A stretch of 64,000 bases of DNA from Euzebya rosea (GTDB lineage Bacteria; Actinomycetota; Nitriliruptoria; Euzebyales; Euzebyaceae). Position numbers and translations under genes: made by a program. Numbering within the stretch: position 1 is the first letter of the stretch; each line of letters begins with the position of its first letter. The DNA lies in assembly GCF_003073135.1 (NCBI RefSeq), contig NZ_PGDQ01000015.1:1-64000 (forward strand), given 5' to 3'. Below are positions 1 to 8,979 of this stretch, piece by piece. Below the pieces are notes generated by a model, which made no database searches, was not told the DNA's origin, and was given only the letters and a program-made list of their open reading frames with translations.

Positions 1-116
1 TTCCTCGCCGTCGGTGAGGCCGTCGTCGTCGGTGTCGGGGTCGAGGGGGTCGGTGCCGTGGTCGTTGACTTCCTCGCCGTCGGTGAGGCCGTCGTCGTCG
101 GTGTCGGGGTCAACCG
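1..116. repeat. 69-bp direct repeat encoding thrombospondin type-3 units
   Basis: Two nearly identical copies begin at 1 and 70 (period 69 bp, 23 residues). On the minus strand each encodes DPDTDDDGLTDGEE plus a short linker. Asp-rich repeats of this kind bind calcium in thrombospondin type-3 modules. More copies probably lie left of the window. Confidence 0.8.
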
Positions 117-1282
117 GGTCGGTGCCCTCCTCGTCCTCCTCGTCGTTGGTCAGTCCGTCGTCGTCGGGGTCGTCGTCGACGGCGACACGCGCGGGCAGCA
201 CGACCGTGCCGCTGCGGCCGGGACCCTCCGTGGAGGTGATGGCGACGTCCATCGCGGGGTTGCCGTCCACGGGCAGGCGCACGAACACGGTGCCGGTGAT
301 CGACTCCCCACCGGCGAGGGGGATGTCGACGTCGGCGCGCAGCGGGTTGTCCTCGAGGTCCTCGGCGGCGCCGAACAGCTCCTCGGAGGTGCCGACGACG
401 ACGGTGCCGGGCGGCAGGGACGCCAGCACCTCGGTGACCGTGGCGACGCCATCGGTGCGGTTGGTCAGGGTGATGTCGACGGGCACGACGCCGTCGGCGT
501 CGGCCTCACCCGGGTCGACCGTGACGGCCACGGCGGAGTCCGGGACCTCGTCGGCGACGGTCGCGCAGGTGGAGGAGGCGTGGGCGCTGGCGACGGCGAC
601 GTCGACGTTGGCGAGCTCGGTCAGGCCCAGCAGCGGCAGCGAGGCGAGGGTGTCACCGATGTAGAGGTGCAGGCCGGACACGGTGACCCCGTGGCGGTCG
701 GTGTCGGCGACGACCTCGTTGAGGACGAGGGTGGCGACCTCGAGCGGCTCGGCCAGGCCCAGCGGGTCAAGCGGCAGCGGGACCTCGATCGGGATGGCCA
801 GGTTGGTCGGGACCAGCCCGGCCAGCGGCACGTCCCTGACCCAGGATCCGCAGCCGGTCGATGGTGGTGGACGTCGTGGCGACGCCGTCGCAGTCGAGGC
901 TGACGGCGGCGTGCACGGCCCCGACCTCGACGACGGCGCCGACCCCGGGGATCTCCAGGAGGACGACGTCGGCGACCTCGCTGTCGGCGAGCGCAGCGCC
1001 GTCGGGACCGGCGGTGGCCGCGACCTCGATGACGGCGGCGCCGACGAGCGGGGCGGCGGGCACGGGCACCAGGACGTCGTTGGCCTCGACCGGGTCGGTG
1101 CCGGCGGAGAAGGCCATCACGCTCGGCAGGCCCTCCAGCGGCAACACCTCCGTTCCGAGGAGGTCGACATCGGTCGACAGCCCGCGGGCGTCGGCGACGG
1201 AGGCAGTTGGGTCCTGGGCGCTTGCCGGGGCGGCGACGGCAAGCAGCAGGACGCACAGGATGGCGGCGGTGAGACGGGACAC
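1..1282 (-). pseudogene. Secreted thrombospondin type-3 repeat protein, frameshifted and cut by the window edge
   Basis: Read leftwards from a GTG at 1282, with GGGAGA just upstream, this encodes a signal peptide (about residues 1-22, hydrophobic core ILCVLLLAVAAPASA), then a domain of unknown function. Near 834-836 (a CCC run) the frame breaks. The first frame runs through TTSTTIDRLRILGQ, and the natural continuation (DVPLAGLVPTNLAIPIEV) lies one base out of phase. Removing one C restores a continuous frame to the left edge, including a repeat-type adhesin/anchor region and calcium-binding-like DPDTDDDGLTDGEE repeats. The product is probably an extracellular surface protein. The break is either a real inactivating indel or a sequencing error. 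The rest lies beyond the left edge. Confidence 0.6.
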
Positions 1283-1450
1283 GATGTGTTCTCCCTGTGG
1301 GGGTGGCGCGCGGTCCGAGCAGGCGGGGACGGGACGGCGCGATGGTGATTTGTGACTACGCAGTCGTACGTACACAGGGGGTCTCGGTCACTCGGAAGAG
1401 GACCTTTACCGAATCACATCGTTCTGGTTCCGGAAATCCGGAGCGGGGAG

Positions 1451-2095
1451 TCAGGGCGCCAGGCGGGAGATCCGCCACGCACCGCGCTGGAACTCGTAGA
1501 CGAACCGGTCGTGCAACCGGTCGTCCCGCCCCTGCCAGAACTCGAAGCGCCGGGGCGTGACCACGTACCCGCCCCAGCCGTCCGGCCGGGGGACCTCACC
1601 GGTGCCGACCATGGCCGCCACGTCGGCGAGCCGCTGGTCGAGGACGTGGCGTCCCTCGATCGGCGCGGACTGGGGGGAGGCGTGCGCACCGAGCTGTGAT
1701 CCCCGCGGACGGGAGGCGAAGTAGGCGTCGGACTCCTCGGGGGTGGCACGGACCGCCGAGCCGAGGACCTCCACCTGGCGGGCAGGGTTCGCCCAGCGGA
1801 ACAGCAGGGCGACGTGTGGGTTGTCGTCGAGGTGTCGTGCCTTGCGCGAACCGTAGGAGGTGTAGAAGTACAGCCGGCCGTTCTTGATGCGGCGCAGGAG
1901 CACCGTCCGGGCCGCGGGACGGCCGTCGCGGTCGACGGTCGCGAGGGTCATCGCGCTCGCCTCGACGCCCTGGTCGGTCGTGCCCGCGTGGTGCAGCCAG
2001 GCCTGCAGCTGGGCGATCGGATCGGCCTGCAGGTCGTCCGAGTCGAGGCCGTCGTCGCCGTAGCCACGGCGCTCGCTCACCGGATCCGTCGTCAT
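1451..2095 (-). CDS. pdxH: Pyridoxamine/pyridoxine 5'-phosphate oxidase
   Basis: A 214-residue protein, the usual length for PdxH, the FMN-dependent cytosolic oxidase that makes pyridoxal 5'-phosphate from PNP or PMP. Family features seen: the AMTLATVDRDGRPAARTVLLR strand region near residues 47-67, the YTSYGSRKARHLDDNP segment that contacts FMN phosphate, RPRGSQLGAHASPQS in the middle, and the C-terminal RFEFWQGRDDRLHDR...W.ISRLAP signature. The start is an ATG only 21 bp from the divergent threonine synthase gene. That gene and several others in the window (lysA, glyA) need PLP, but no direct functional link is visible. Confidence 0.96.
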   Translation of the reverse strand: MTTDPVSERRGYGDDGLDSDDLQADPIAQLQAWLHHAGTTDQGVEASAMTLATVDRDGRPAARTVLLRRIKNGRLYFYTSYGSRKARHLDDNPHVALLFRWANPARQVEVLGSAVRATPEESDAYFASRPRGSQLGAHASPQSAPIEGRHVLDQRLADVAAMVGTGEVPRPDGWGGYVVTPRRFEFWQGRDDRLHDRFVYEFQRGAWRISRLAP

Positions 2096-2102
2096 GACGT
2101 CC

Positions 2103-2108
2103 TATCCT
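2103..2108 (+). promoter_or_regulatory. -10 box of thrC (leaderless type)
   Basis: TATCCT ends 8 bases before the GTG start at 2117 in a 21-bp divergent spacer, so transcription would begin at or next to the start codon. No Shine-Dalgarno sequence is present. Confidence 0.5.
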
Positions 2109-2116
2109 CAGCCATC

Positions 2117-4372
2117 GTGGAGTCCAGCCTCAGCTTTCTCGAGGGTTCGCGCAGCGGGGCACGCTATGACGCGGACGTGCTTCAGCGCGTCGATCCCGTC
2201 GATGGCGCACCGTTGCTGGCACGGTACGACCTCGAGCGGGCCGCGCGCACGCTGACCCCCAGATCACTCGCCGAGCGGCACGGTCCGGGCATGTGGCGCT
2301 GGCGCGAGCTGCTGCCCGTCAGGGACGCACGGCATCGGGTACACCTCGGCGAGGGCTCCACGCCGTTGCTGAAGGCCACACGGCTGGGCCCCGCCCTCGG
2401 GGTGGACAACCTGCTGGTCAAGGCGGAGGGGCAGCAGCCGACCGGCTCGTTCAAGGCGCGGGGGATGACCGCGGCCGTGTCGCGTGCCCGCGAGCTGGGT
2501 GCCAGGTCGCTGATCGCGCCGTCGGCGGGCAACGCCGGGGGTGCGCTGGCCGCCTACGGCGCCGCGGCGGGCCTGCCGGTCACCGTCGTGATGCCGGCCG
2601 ACGTCCCGGAGTCCAACCTGGTCGAGGCCCAGATGTGCGGCGCCCAGGTCGTGCTGGTCGAGGGCTTCATCACCGACTGCGGGCGGGTGGCCCGCGCGAT
2701 CGCCGAACGAACGGGTGCCTTCGACGTCTCCACGATGAAGGAGCCCTACCGCGTCGAGGGCAAGAAGACGATGGGGCTGGAGCTCGTCGAGCAGCTCGGC
2801 TGGACGATGCCCGACGTCATCGTCTACCCGACGGGCGGGGGAACCGGCCTGATCGGGATGTGGAAGGCCTTCGACGAGCTCGAGGCGCTGGGCCTTGCCG
2901 GCGCGGGCCGTCCGCGGATGGTCAGCGTGCAGGCCCAGGGGTGTGCCCCGATCGTGCGGGCCTTCGCCGCCGGCGCCGAGACCGCAGAGCCGTGGGTCGA
3001 CCCGTCGACACGGGCCAGCGGGCTGCGGGTGCCGTCGGCGATCGGTGATCGGCTGATCCTGTCGGCGCTGCGCGAGTCCGAGGGCACCGCGGTGGCGGTG
3101 CCCGAGCAGGAGATCGACGCGGTCCAGCGCCTGGCCGGTCGCCGGGGCGTGGGGTATGTCTCGCCCGAGACCGCCGCGGCGCTGGCCGCGGTGGCCAGCC
3201 TCGCCGACGAGGGATGGCTGTCCGCCAACGAACGCGTCGTGGTCTTCGACACCGGGATCGGCCACAAGTACCCCCCACCGGAGCTGCCCCGCCCCGTCAC
3301 CCTTCGCCCCGAGGACGCCGACGATCCCGACCTGCTCGAGCTCGTGCGACGTGGGCGGGCCGGCCGGGCGACCGCTCCCACGCGGTCGGCAACGCCGTCC
3401 AGCCGTGACGACGGACCTCGAGGCGAGCCATCCGAACCCGCCGGCCCGGCCCCACGCCTCGAGCCCGACGAGCCCGACGATGCGGTCGAACCGGACGGCG
3501 ACGAGCCAGTCGCGCTCGACGAGGCACCCTCCCCTCCCACGTCACGCGAGACCGGACGGGCACGCATCGCCGAGCTGATGGCCCAGCGGATCGTCACGCG
3601 CGACCCGGACGAGATCGACTCCGACGACGAGGCCGATCCCGACGAGATCGACTCCGACGACGCGGGCGACCCGGACGATGCCGAATCCGACGACGCCGAC
3701 GGCGAGCCCGTCGAGGGCGCCGTCGACCCGGACGAGGTCAGCGACGAGCCCGTCGAGGACCCCGCCGCCGCCGGTGGTGGCGACACCGTGGTCGTGGACG
3801 ACGCCGAGCTGTCGGCGGCGCGCGCCGTTGCCCCTGCGCCGGTGCACATCGCCCGCCGGGACATCGGGGGCCCACGTGTCCCCGGTGAGGCACAGGTCCT
3901 CCGATCGCCGGAACCCCAGCCACGCGTGCCCGGGACCGCCGGCGCCGGGTCCGTCCCCGACGTCCGTCCCGCGGCAGTCGCCCCGCCCGCAGACCCCGTC
4001 GCTGCCCAGCCCCCCGCCCCCGTCCAGCCGTCGGCGGGCCCGCCTGCCGCGACACCGGTCCAACCGGTGTCACCTGCCCCGCCGCCCCACGAGGGACCGG
4101 GCCCCGAGCAGCCGACCGTCGCCCCGCCGTTGCCCGAACCCGCGATGCCGACGCCCTCGGCCATCCCGTCGACGGGTGCGTCCACACCGGAGGCCGCAGG
4201 CGCCCCCGACGCCGGACCCCCGGCAGGCCGGGCGCCCGACACCAAGGATCCGTTCGCCGCCGACGACGCACCTGCCGAGGCGACGACGGACGAACCCTCG
4301 CTCCGGCTGCCGCGTCCACCGTTCCGCGAGATCGTGGTGCACCCGCTCCCCACCCCTCCCCGGGACGCCTGA
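2117..4372 (+). CDS. thrC: Threonine synthase with a long disordered C-terminal extension
   Basis: Residues 1 to about 410 form a PLP-dependent fold type II threonine synthase, which converts O-phosphohomoserine to threonine. PTGSFKARGM gives the PLP lysine at K113, SAGNAGGALAAYG (137-149) is the substrate loop, and PTGGGTGLIGMW (238-249) binds PLP phosphate. The GTG at 2117 is chosen because it follows a -10-like TATCCT and the protein begins in the normal family position. About 340 further residues follow in frame: an acidic stretch with repeated DPDEIDSDDEADPDEIDSDD units, then a Pro/Ala-rich segment. Codon phase stays normal there, so it is coding. The gene is separated from hom and thrB, which lie near 32-35 kb. 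Confidence 0.9.
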   Translation: MESSLSFLEGSRSGARYDADVLQRVDPVDGAPLLARYDLERAARTLTPRSLAERHGPGMWRWRELLPVRDARHRVHLGEGSTPLLKATRLGPALGVDNLLVKAEGQQPTGSFKARGMTAAVSRARELGARSLIAPSAGNAGGALAAYGAAAGLPVTVVMPADVPESNLVEAQMCGAQVVLVEGFITDCGRVARAIAERTGAFDVSTMKEPYRVEGKKTMGLELVEQLGWTMPDVIVYPTGGGTGLIGMWKAFDELEALGLAGAGRPRMVSVQAQGCAPIVRAFAAGAETAEPWVDPSTRASGLRVPSAIGDRLILSALRESEGTAVAVPEQEIDAVQRLAGRRGVGYVSPETAAALAAVASLADEGWLSANERVVVFDTGIGHKYPPPELPRPVTLRPEDADDPDLLELVRRGRAGRATAPTRSATPSSRDDGPRGEPSEPAGPAPRLEPDEPDDAVEPDGDEPVALDEAPSPPTSRETGRARIAELMAQRIVTRDPDEIDSDDEADPDEIDSDDAGDPDDAESDDADGEPVEGAVDPDEVSDEPVEDPAAAGGGDTVVVDDAELSAARAVAPAPVHIARRDIGGPRVPGEAQVLRSPEPQPRVPGTAGAGSVPDVRPAAVAPPADPVAAQPPAPVQPSAGPPAATPVQPVSPAPPPHEGPGPEQPTVAPPLPEPAMPTPSAIPSTGASTPEAAGAPDAGPPAGRAPDTKDPFAADDAPAEATTDEPSLRLPRPPFREIVVHPLPTPPRDA

Positions 4373-4400
4373 ACACGAGTCGGATCTCCGCCCGGTGCTC

Positions 4401-4406
4401 TAGGGT
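4401..4406 (+). promoter_or_regulatory. -10 box of the phosphohexomutase gene
   Basis: TAGGGT lies 8 bases before the ATG at 4415, in the short gap after thrC. It fits a leaderless transcript. Confidence 0.45.
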
Positions 4407-4414
4407 GCGGGCCG

Positions 4415-6145
4415 ATGGCTTCCACTTCCAACGACGGCGTGATGGACCACCGCGAGCAGGCCCTTGCCTGGTTGGCGGAGGACCCCGATCCCGACACGCG
4501 GGAGGAGCTCCAGCGCCTGCTGGACCTCGATGACCTCCCCGGTCTGGAGGACCGCTTCGGCGACCGCCTCGAGTTCGGCACCGCGGGCATGCGCGGCGCG
4601 ATCGGGGCCGGCCCCAACCGGATGAACCGGGCCATGGTCCGCCGGGTCACCGCGGGCCTGGCCGACCGGCTGAACGCCGCCGCCGGAGCCGGTGCCCGAG
4701 GTGTCGTCGTCGGCCGCGATGCCCGCCACAAGAGCGACGCGTTCGAGGCCGACACCGTCCGGGTCCTCGCCGGCGCGGGCCTCGGGGTGTGGACGTTCCC
4801 CGAGGTCGTGCCCACGCCGATCGTGGCCTTCGCGATCCGCTATCTCGAGGCGGCGGCCGGCGTGATGATCACCGCCAGCCACAACCCGCCGGCCGACAAC
4901 GGCTACAAGGTCTACGGCCCCTCCGGACGGCAGATCGTCGCGCCGCTGGACAGCGAGATCTCCCAGGCCATCGACGCCGTCGGGTCGCTCGGCAGCGTGC
5001 CGCTCGCCCCGGCCGACGATGAGCTGATCTGGCGTGCCCCCAACGACGTGATCGACCACTACGTGGCGGCGGTGGTCGACCTCATCGAGGCCGACGGGCC
5101 ACGTGACCTGCGCATCGCCTACACCCCGCTGCACGGTGTGGCCGGCGAGCTGTGCGGTCGTGTCCTCCGGGAGGCCGGGTTCACCGACCTGCACGTGGTG
5201 CCCGAGCAGGCCGAGCCCGACCCGGCGTTCCCGACGGTGGAGTTCCCCAACCCCGAGGAGCCCGGGGCGATGGACCTCGCCGTCGCGATGGCCACCGATG
5301 TCGACGCGGACCTGATCCTGGCCAACGACCCCGACGGTGACCGCATCGCCGTCGGCATCCGGCGGGACGGCGAGTGGCGGCTGCTCAACGGCGACGAGAT
5401 CGGGACGCTGCTGGCCGAGGACCTGCTGTCCAACGGCCGCATGACCGGTGGGCTGCGCCCGGCCGTGGGAACCACCGTCGTGTCGTCGTCGTTGCTGGCG
5501 CGCATCGCCGCCGCTCACGACGCGATCTACCGCGAGACCCTCACCGGGTTCAAGTGGCTGTCGCTGGCCGCGGAGGAGCTGGCGGACGCCCGGATGGTGC
5601 TCGCCTACGAGCAGGCCCTCGGCGTGACCGTCGGCGACCTCGTCCGGGACAAGGACGGCATCTCGGCGGCGCTGTGCGTGGCCGACCTCGCCGCACGGAC
5701 GAGGGCACGGGGCCGTACGGTCGGCGACGTGCTCGACGACATGGTCGGCGCCTACGGCGCCCACATGACCCTGGGCCGGTCGGTGCTGCTGGACGACGGC
5801 GAGGACGACCTGGTGCAGCAGGCGCTCGACGGACTGCGGCAGCAACCCCCGACCGACCTCGAGGGCGAGGAGATCGTCGAGGTCTGGGACCACGACGCCG
5901 GCATCGTCACCCGCACCGACGGCTCCTTCGACGAGATCGACCTGCCGGCCACTCCGCTGCTGCGCTACGTCGGCGCCGACGGGACCCGTGTCATGGTCCG
6001 GCCCAGCGGGACCGAACCGAAGCTGAAGTTCTACGCCGAGGCGGTCGAGCGCCACGACGACCCGGCCGAGGCACGACGGATCGCCGAGGCCCGGGCCGAC
6101 CGGGTCCTCACGGCCTTCATGGAACGCACGCTGCCCGGCGGATGA
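4415..6145 (+). CDS. Phospho-sugar mutase (phosphoglucomutase/phosphomannomutase family)
   Basis: A 576-residue cytosolic enzyme of the alpha-D-phosphohexomutase superfamily, which interconverts hexose 1- and 6-phosphates. Seen in order: FGTAGMRGAIGAGPNRMN near 54-71; the phosphoserine loop ITASHNPPADNGYK with Ser155; the metal loop NDPDGDRIAVG; the sugar-binding region around AYEQALGVTVGDLVRDKDG; and the phosphate-binding loop RPSGTEPKLKFYAEA near the end. The length and N-terminal extension match the PgmB/ManB-like group that also acts on glucose or deoxyribose phosphates. Substrate preference cannot be read from sequence. Confidence 0.92.
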   Translation: MASTSNDGVMDHREQALAWLAEDPDPDTREELQRLLDLDDLPGLEDRFGDRLEFGTAGMRGAIGAGPNRMNRAMVRRVTAGLADRLNAAAGAGARGVVVGRDARHKSDAFEADTVRVLAGAGLGVWTFPEVVPTPIVAFAIRYLEAAAGVMITASHNPPADNGYKVYGPSGRQIVAPLDSEISQAIDAVGSLGSVPLAPADDELIWRAPNDVIDHYVAAVVDLIEADGPRDLRIAYTPLHGVAGELCGRVLREAGFTDLHVVPEQAEPDPAFPTVEFPNPEEPGAMDLAVAMATDVDADLILANDPDGDRIAVGIRRDGEWRLLNGDEIGTLLAEDLLSNGRMTGGLRPAVGTTVVSSSLLARIAAAHDAIYRETLTGFKWLSLAAEELADARMVLAYEQALGVTVGDLVRDKDGISAALCVADLAARTRARGRTVGDVLDDMVGAYGAHMTLGRSVLLDDGEDDLVQQALDGLRQQPPTDLEGEEIVEVWDHDAGIVTRTDGSFDEIDLPATPLLRYVGADGTRVMVRPSGTEPKLKFYAEAVERHDDPAEARRIAEARADRVLTAFMERTLPGG

Positions 6146-6175
6146 TCCGCCGGGCAGGGACAGCTGGCACGCTCG

Positions 6176-7315
6176 CTACAGGTTGCCGCGGAGGTCCTGC
6201 TCGCGTTCGATGGCCTCGAACAGGGCCTTGAAGTTGCCCTCGCCGAAGCCCTTGGCGCCGTGCCGCTCGATGATCTCGTAGAACACCGTGGGGCGGTCCT
6301 GCACGGGCTCGGTGAAGATCTGCAGCAGGTAGCCCTCCTCGTCGGTGTCGATGAGGATGTTCTGCTCGGCCAGGGCCTCGATCGGCTCGGCGATCTCGTC
6401 CCAGTCCAGCTTCTCCTGCTGCTCGGCGTAGTAGGTCTCGGGGACCCGCATGAAGCGCACGCCGTTGGCGCGGAGGGCCTTGACGGTCTCGACGATGTCG
6501 TCGGTGTGCAGGGCGAGGTGCTGGACGCCGGGGGTGCCGTAGTAGTCCAGGTACTCCTCGATCTGGGACTTCTTCTTGCCCTCGGCCGGCTCGTTGATGG
6601 GCAGCTTGATGCGGCCCTCGCCGTCCCAGAGGACCTTGCTCATCAGGGCCGAGTACTCCGTGGAGATGGCCTCGTCGTCGAAGTGCTTCAGCTGGGTGAA
6701 GCCCATGATGCGGCTGTAGAAGCCGGCCAGGTCGTCCATGCCGCCGAGGTGGGTGTTGGCGACGACGTGGTCGACGAAGCGAAGGCCGATGTCGGTGCCC
6801 TCGGGGGCGTACAGGGGGGTCTTGGTACCGGTGCCGTCGGTCGCCTCGTGGGCGAGCGGCTGGTACCCGGGCAGGAAGACGCCGGAGTAGTTGGAGCGGT
6901 CCACGAAGCTGTGGACGGTGTCGCCGTAGGCCTTGATCCTCGCGATGACGACCTTGCCGTGCTCGTCCTCCATGACCGTGGGGGCCATGACGCTCTCGGC
7001 GCCGCGCTCGAGGGCGACGCGGTGGGCGGTCTCGGCGTCGGGGACCTCCAGGGCGACGTCCTTGACGCCGTCGCCGTGGGCCAGCTGGTGCTGGCAGATC
7101 TCGGAGTCCGGGCCGAGCCCGGCGGTCATCACCCAGGTGATGTCGCCCTGGCGCATGACCCAGGACGCCTTGTCGCGCTGGCCCGTCTCGGGGCCCGCGT
7201 AGGCGACGGGGGTGAAGCCGAAGGCCGTGCGGTAGTAGTGCATGGCCTGCTTGGCGTTCCCCACGTAGTACTCGATGTGGTGGTACCCGAGCAGGGGCAT
7301 GAGGTCTGCGGTCAT
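6176..7315 (-). CDS. hppD: 4-hydroxyphenylpyruvate dioxygenase
   Basis: A 379-residue Fe(II) dioxygenase that turns 4-hydroxyphenylpyruvate into homogentisate in tyrosine catabolism. Two vicinal-oxygen-chelate domains are present, with metal ligands visible as His183 (FVDHVVAN), His266 (GVQHLAL) and Glu347 (FYEIIER). The ATG at 7315 is preferred over an upstream one because AAAGGAG precedes it at a normal distance. It is divergent from an AsnC/Lrp regulator across a 64-bp gap holding a perfect palindrome, which suggests regulation by tyrosine or a related amino acid. Genes for the later steps are not in the window. Confidence 0.95.
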   Translation of the reverse strand: MTADLMPLLGYHHIEYYVGNAKQAMHYYRTAFGFTPVAYAGPETGQRDKASWVMRQGDITWVMTAGLGPDSEICQHQLAHGDGVKDVALEVPDAETAHRVALERGAESVMAPTVMEDEHGKVVIARIKAYGDTVHSFVDRSNYSGVFLPGYQPLAHEATDGTGTKTPLYAPEGTDIGLRFVDHVVANTHLGGMDDLAGFYSRIMGFTQLKHFDDEAISTEYSALMSKVLWDGEGRIKLPINEPAEGKKKSQIEEYLDYYGTPGVQHLALHTDDIVETVKALRANGVRFMRVPETYYAEQQEKLDWDEIAEPIEALAEQNILIDTDEEGYLLQIFTEPVQDRPTVFYEIIERHGAKGFGEGNFKALFEAIEREQDLRGNL

Positions 7316-7330
7316 TCCCGTGATCTCCTT

Positions 7331-7336
7331 TATGAT
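7331..7336 (+). promoter_or_regulatory. -10 box candidate for the AsnC/Lrp gene
   Basis: TATGAT on the plus strand, 43 bases upstream of the ATG at 7380. It leaves a short leader that contains the palindrome at 7349-7359. Confidence 0.35.
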
Positions 7337-7346
7337 CGGCAAGCAG

Positions 7347-7363
7347 GACTGGACTCCAGCCTA
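7347..7363. promoter_or_regulatory. Palindromic operator candidate plus hppD -10 box
   Basis: CTGGA-C-TCCAG (7349-7359) is a perfect palindrome midway between hppD and the divergent AsnC/Lrp gene. On the minus strand TAGGCT (7358-7363) is a plausible hppD -10 box, so the palindrome would cover the hppD start site and the early transcribed region of the regulator. Lrp/AsnC proteins bind such dyads. This pairing is an inference from position. Confidence 0.45.
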
Positions 7364-7379
7364 ACAAGTGGAAAGCGCC

Positions 7380-7865
7380 ATGGGAACACTGGAATCGATC
7401 GCACAACCCCGGCTGGACGAGATCGACCGTCGGATCCTGCAGCTGCTGCAGGCCAACGCGCGCATGTCCAACGCCGCGGTGGCCCGCGAGGTGGGCCTGA
7501 CCCCGCCGGCCACGCTGGAGCGGACACGTCGGCTCGAGGACGCGGGGATCATCCGCGGGTACCACGCCGACCTGGATCCCGAGCCGCTCGGCTACGGCAT
7601 GACGGTGCTGCTGCTGATCCGCCTCGACCACCACGGACGCGAGGCGGTGCACGCCTTCCGGGACGCCATCGCCGACGTCGACGCGGTGGCCGAGTGCCAC
7701 TATCTGACCGGGACCGCCGACTTCATGCTCAAGATCCGCGTCCCGGACGTCGCCGGGTACCGCGAGCTGCTGGAGGACGAGGTGTCGGGCCTGCCCGGCC
7801 TGGCCCACGTCGAGTCCGCGGTGGTCCTGGAGACGTTCAAGGAGGACCGCTCGGTCCGCGTGTGA
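7380..7865 (+). CDS. Lrp/AsnC family transcriptional regulator
   Basis: About 161 residues. The N-terminal winged helix-turn-helix covers LDEIDRRILQLLQANARMSNAAVAREVGLTPPATLERTRRLEDAGII (about 10-55), followed by the RAM/ligand-binding domain including ECHYLTGTADFMLKIRVPD. The ATG at 7380 follows GGAAAG. An in-frame GTG at 7368 would add four residues. It is divergent from hppD and the obvious candidate regulator of that gene; the effector is unknown. Confidence 0.9.
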   Translation: MGTLESIAQPRLDEIDRRILQLLQANARMSNAAVAREVGLTPPATLERTRRLEDAGIIRGYHADLDPEPLGYGMTVLLLIRLDHHGREAVHAFRDAIADVDAVAECHYLTGTADFMLKIRVPDVAGYRELLEDEVSGLPGLAHVESAVVLETFKEDRSVRV

Positions 7866-7888
7866 CCGCCGGGTGCAGCCGGACACGA

Positions 7889-7921
7889 CGACGCCCGCCC
7901 GCGTGATGCGGACGGGCGTCG
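7889..7921. terminator. Bidirectional hairpin terminator
   Basis: CGACGCCCG (7889-7897) pairs perfectly with CGGGCGTCG (7913-7921) between the convergent ends of the AsnC/Lrp gene and the secreted-protein gene. There is no T-tract, as is common in high-GC actinobacteria. Confidence 0.65.
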
Positions 7922-7932
7922 AGGTCGTCGGG

Positions 7933-8391
7933 TCAGCGGGCGCTCGTGGCCAGGTTCAGGGTTGCCAGCGGGCTGCCGGCGAAGTTGAGGATGTCCACGG
8001 TGATGGTCGAGCAGTGGGTGGCGTTGGTCACCAGCAGCGCCTCGCTCGGCCCGTCGAGGACCGTCGTGCCGTAGGTGCCGTCCTCACCGATGGCCATGTC
8101 GAAGTCGCTGACCTCGTCGTCCCAGGTCAGGAACAGGTCGACGTTGGCCTTCGTGTCGGTCACGGGGTTGCCGGCCAGGTCCACGGTGAAGGTGATGGAG
8201 GTCTCACCGACGAGGGGCTCCAGGGGTGTGTCGGGCGTGTGGGACTCACCGGCGAGGGTGATCGTCGGGTTGCTGGTGGTGCAGGGCTGCAGGACGTCGT
8301 CGTCGGCGCCCACGGGCACGGCGGCCATGACGACGAGGGCCAGGACGGCGATCAGCTTGACGGGAAGGGACGGCACGAGGTCTCCGAGCAC
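7933..8391 (-). CDS. Small secreted protein of unknown function
   Basis: A 152-residue protein with a clear Sec signal peptide (positive start, hydrophobic LIAVLALVVMAAVPVGA, likely cleavage near residue 29). The mature part is acidic and beta-rich, with two cysteines (QPCTTSNP and ATHCST) that could form a disulfide. No known domain was recognised. It may be a short immunoglobulin-like or choice-of-anchor type surface protein. The stop lies just inside the shared terminator region. The promoter is not evident. Confidence 0.7.
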   Translation of the reverse strand: MLGDLVPSLPVKLIAVLALVVMAAVPVGADDDVLQPCTTSNPTITLAGESHTPDTPLEPLVGETSITFTVDLAGNPVTDTKANVDLFLTWDDEVSDFDMAIGEDGTYGTTVLDGPSEALLVTNATHCSTITVDILNFAGSPLATLNLATSAR

Positions 8392-8456
8392 GGTTGGGGG
8401 TGGTGTCGCACGGACAGTTCGCCACCCCGGTCTCGATTCCTCCCCGCTGCTACCGA

Positions 8457-8972
8457 TCAGGCAGGGGAGAGGCGCAGGATCGGCAGGTGGCGGCCGGCCT
8501 CGTCGATCAGCCGTTGGTAGTCCGCGAACCCGGCGTAGAGGGTCGTGGCCTTCACGAACAGGTCGTCGCGCTCCTGCCCCTCGACCTCCCGGGCGACGTA
8601 GTCATGGGACTCCCCGTCGGCGGTCAGCGTCACCGTGGGGTGGGCCAGCACGTTGTGGTACCAGGCGGGGTAGTCGGGTCGACCGAACGACGACGCCATC
8701 AGCATCACGTCGTCGCCTTCGGTGAAGTACACGAGCTGGACGGTGCGGGGGATTCCGGTCGTGCGTCCGGGGACGGTGAGCTGGACGTGTCGGTAGATCC
8801 CGAAGATCGACGCGCGACCCCTGCTCCACTTCAGCAGGTACGGGTCGACGGGGGTCAGGACGTTGATGCCCAGCCAGCGTCCCATCGAGGTGCGGCCGAA
8901 CCGGGCGTAGGGTTCGGCGAGCCAGCGCGGTCCGCGGAGGGGGTTGGTGGGGTCGACCGGAGGGATGCCCAT
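8457..8972 (-). CDS. Ddn-like nitroreductase family oxidoreductase (F420-type)
   Basis: A 171-residue protein resembling the deazaflavin-dependent nitroreductase family: VPGRTTGIPRTVQLVYFTEGDDVMLMASSFGRPDYPAWYHNVLAHPTVTL is the family core with the conserved G-R-x-S/T-G and the W-Y-H-N segment. Members use F420H2 or FMN to reduce quinones and nitro compounds at the membrane. The ATG at 8972 follows a TACGCT box at a leaderless spacing; longer frames run into the divergent TetR gene. The TetR regulator starting 82 bp away is a likely controller. Confidence 0.85.
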   Translation of the reverse strand: MGIPPVDPTNPLRGPRWLAEPYARFGRTSMGRWLGINVLTPVDPYLLKWSRGRASIFGIYRHVQLTVPGRTTGIPRTVQLVYFTEGDDVMLMASSFGRPDYPAWYHNVLAHPTVTLTADGESHDYVAREVEGQERDDLFVKATTLYAGFADYQRLIDEAGRHLPILRLSPA

Positions 8973-8979
8973 CGTCGGC

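Noticed and set aside
1-160. CRISPR-like repeats at the left edge
   Set aside because: The repeats are in-frame 69-bp protein repeats encoding DPDTDDDGLTDGEE.
3400-4372. A separate gene for the acidic/proline-rich region after thrC
   Set aside because: No stop, start or ribosome site separates it; the frame and codon phase continue unbroken from the enzyme.
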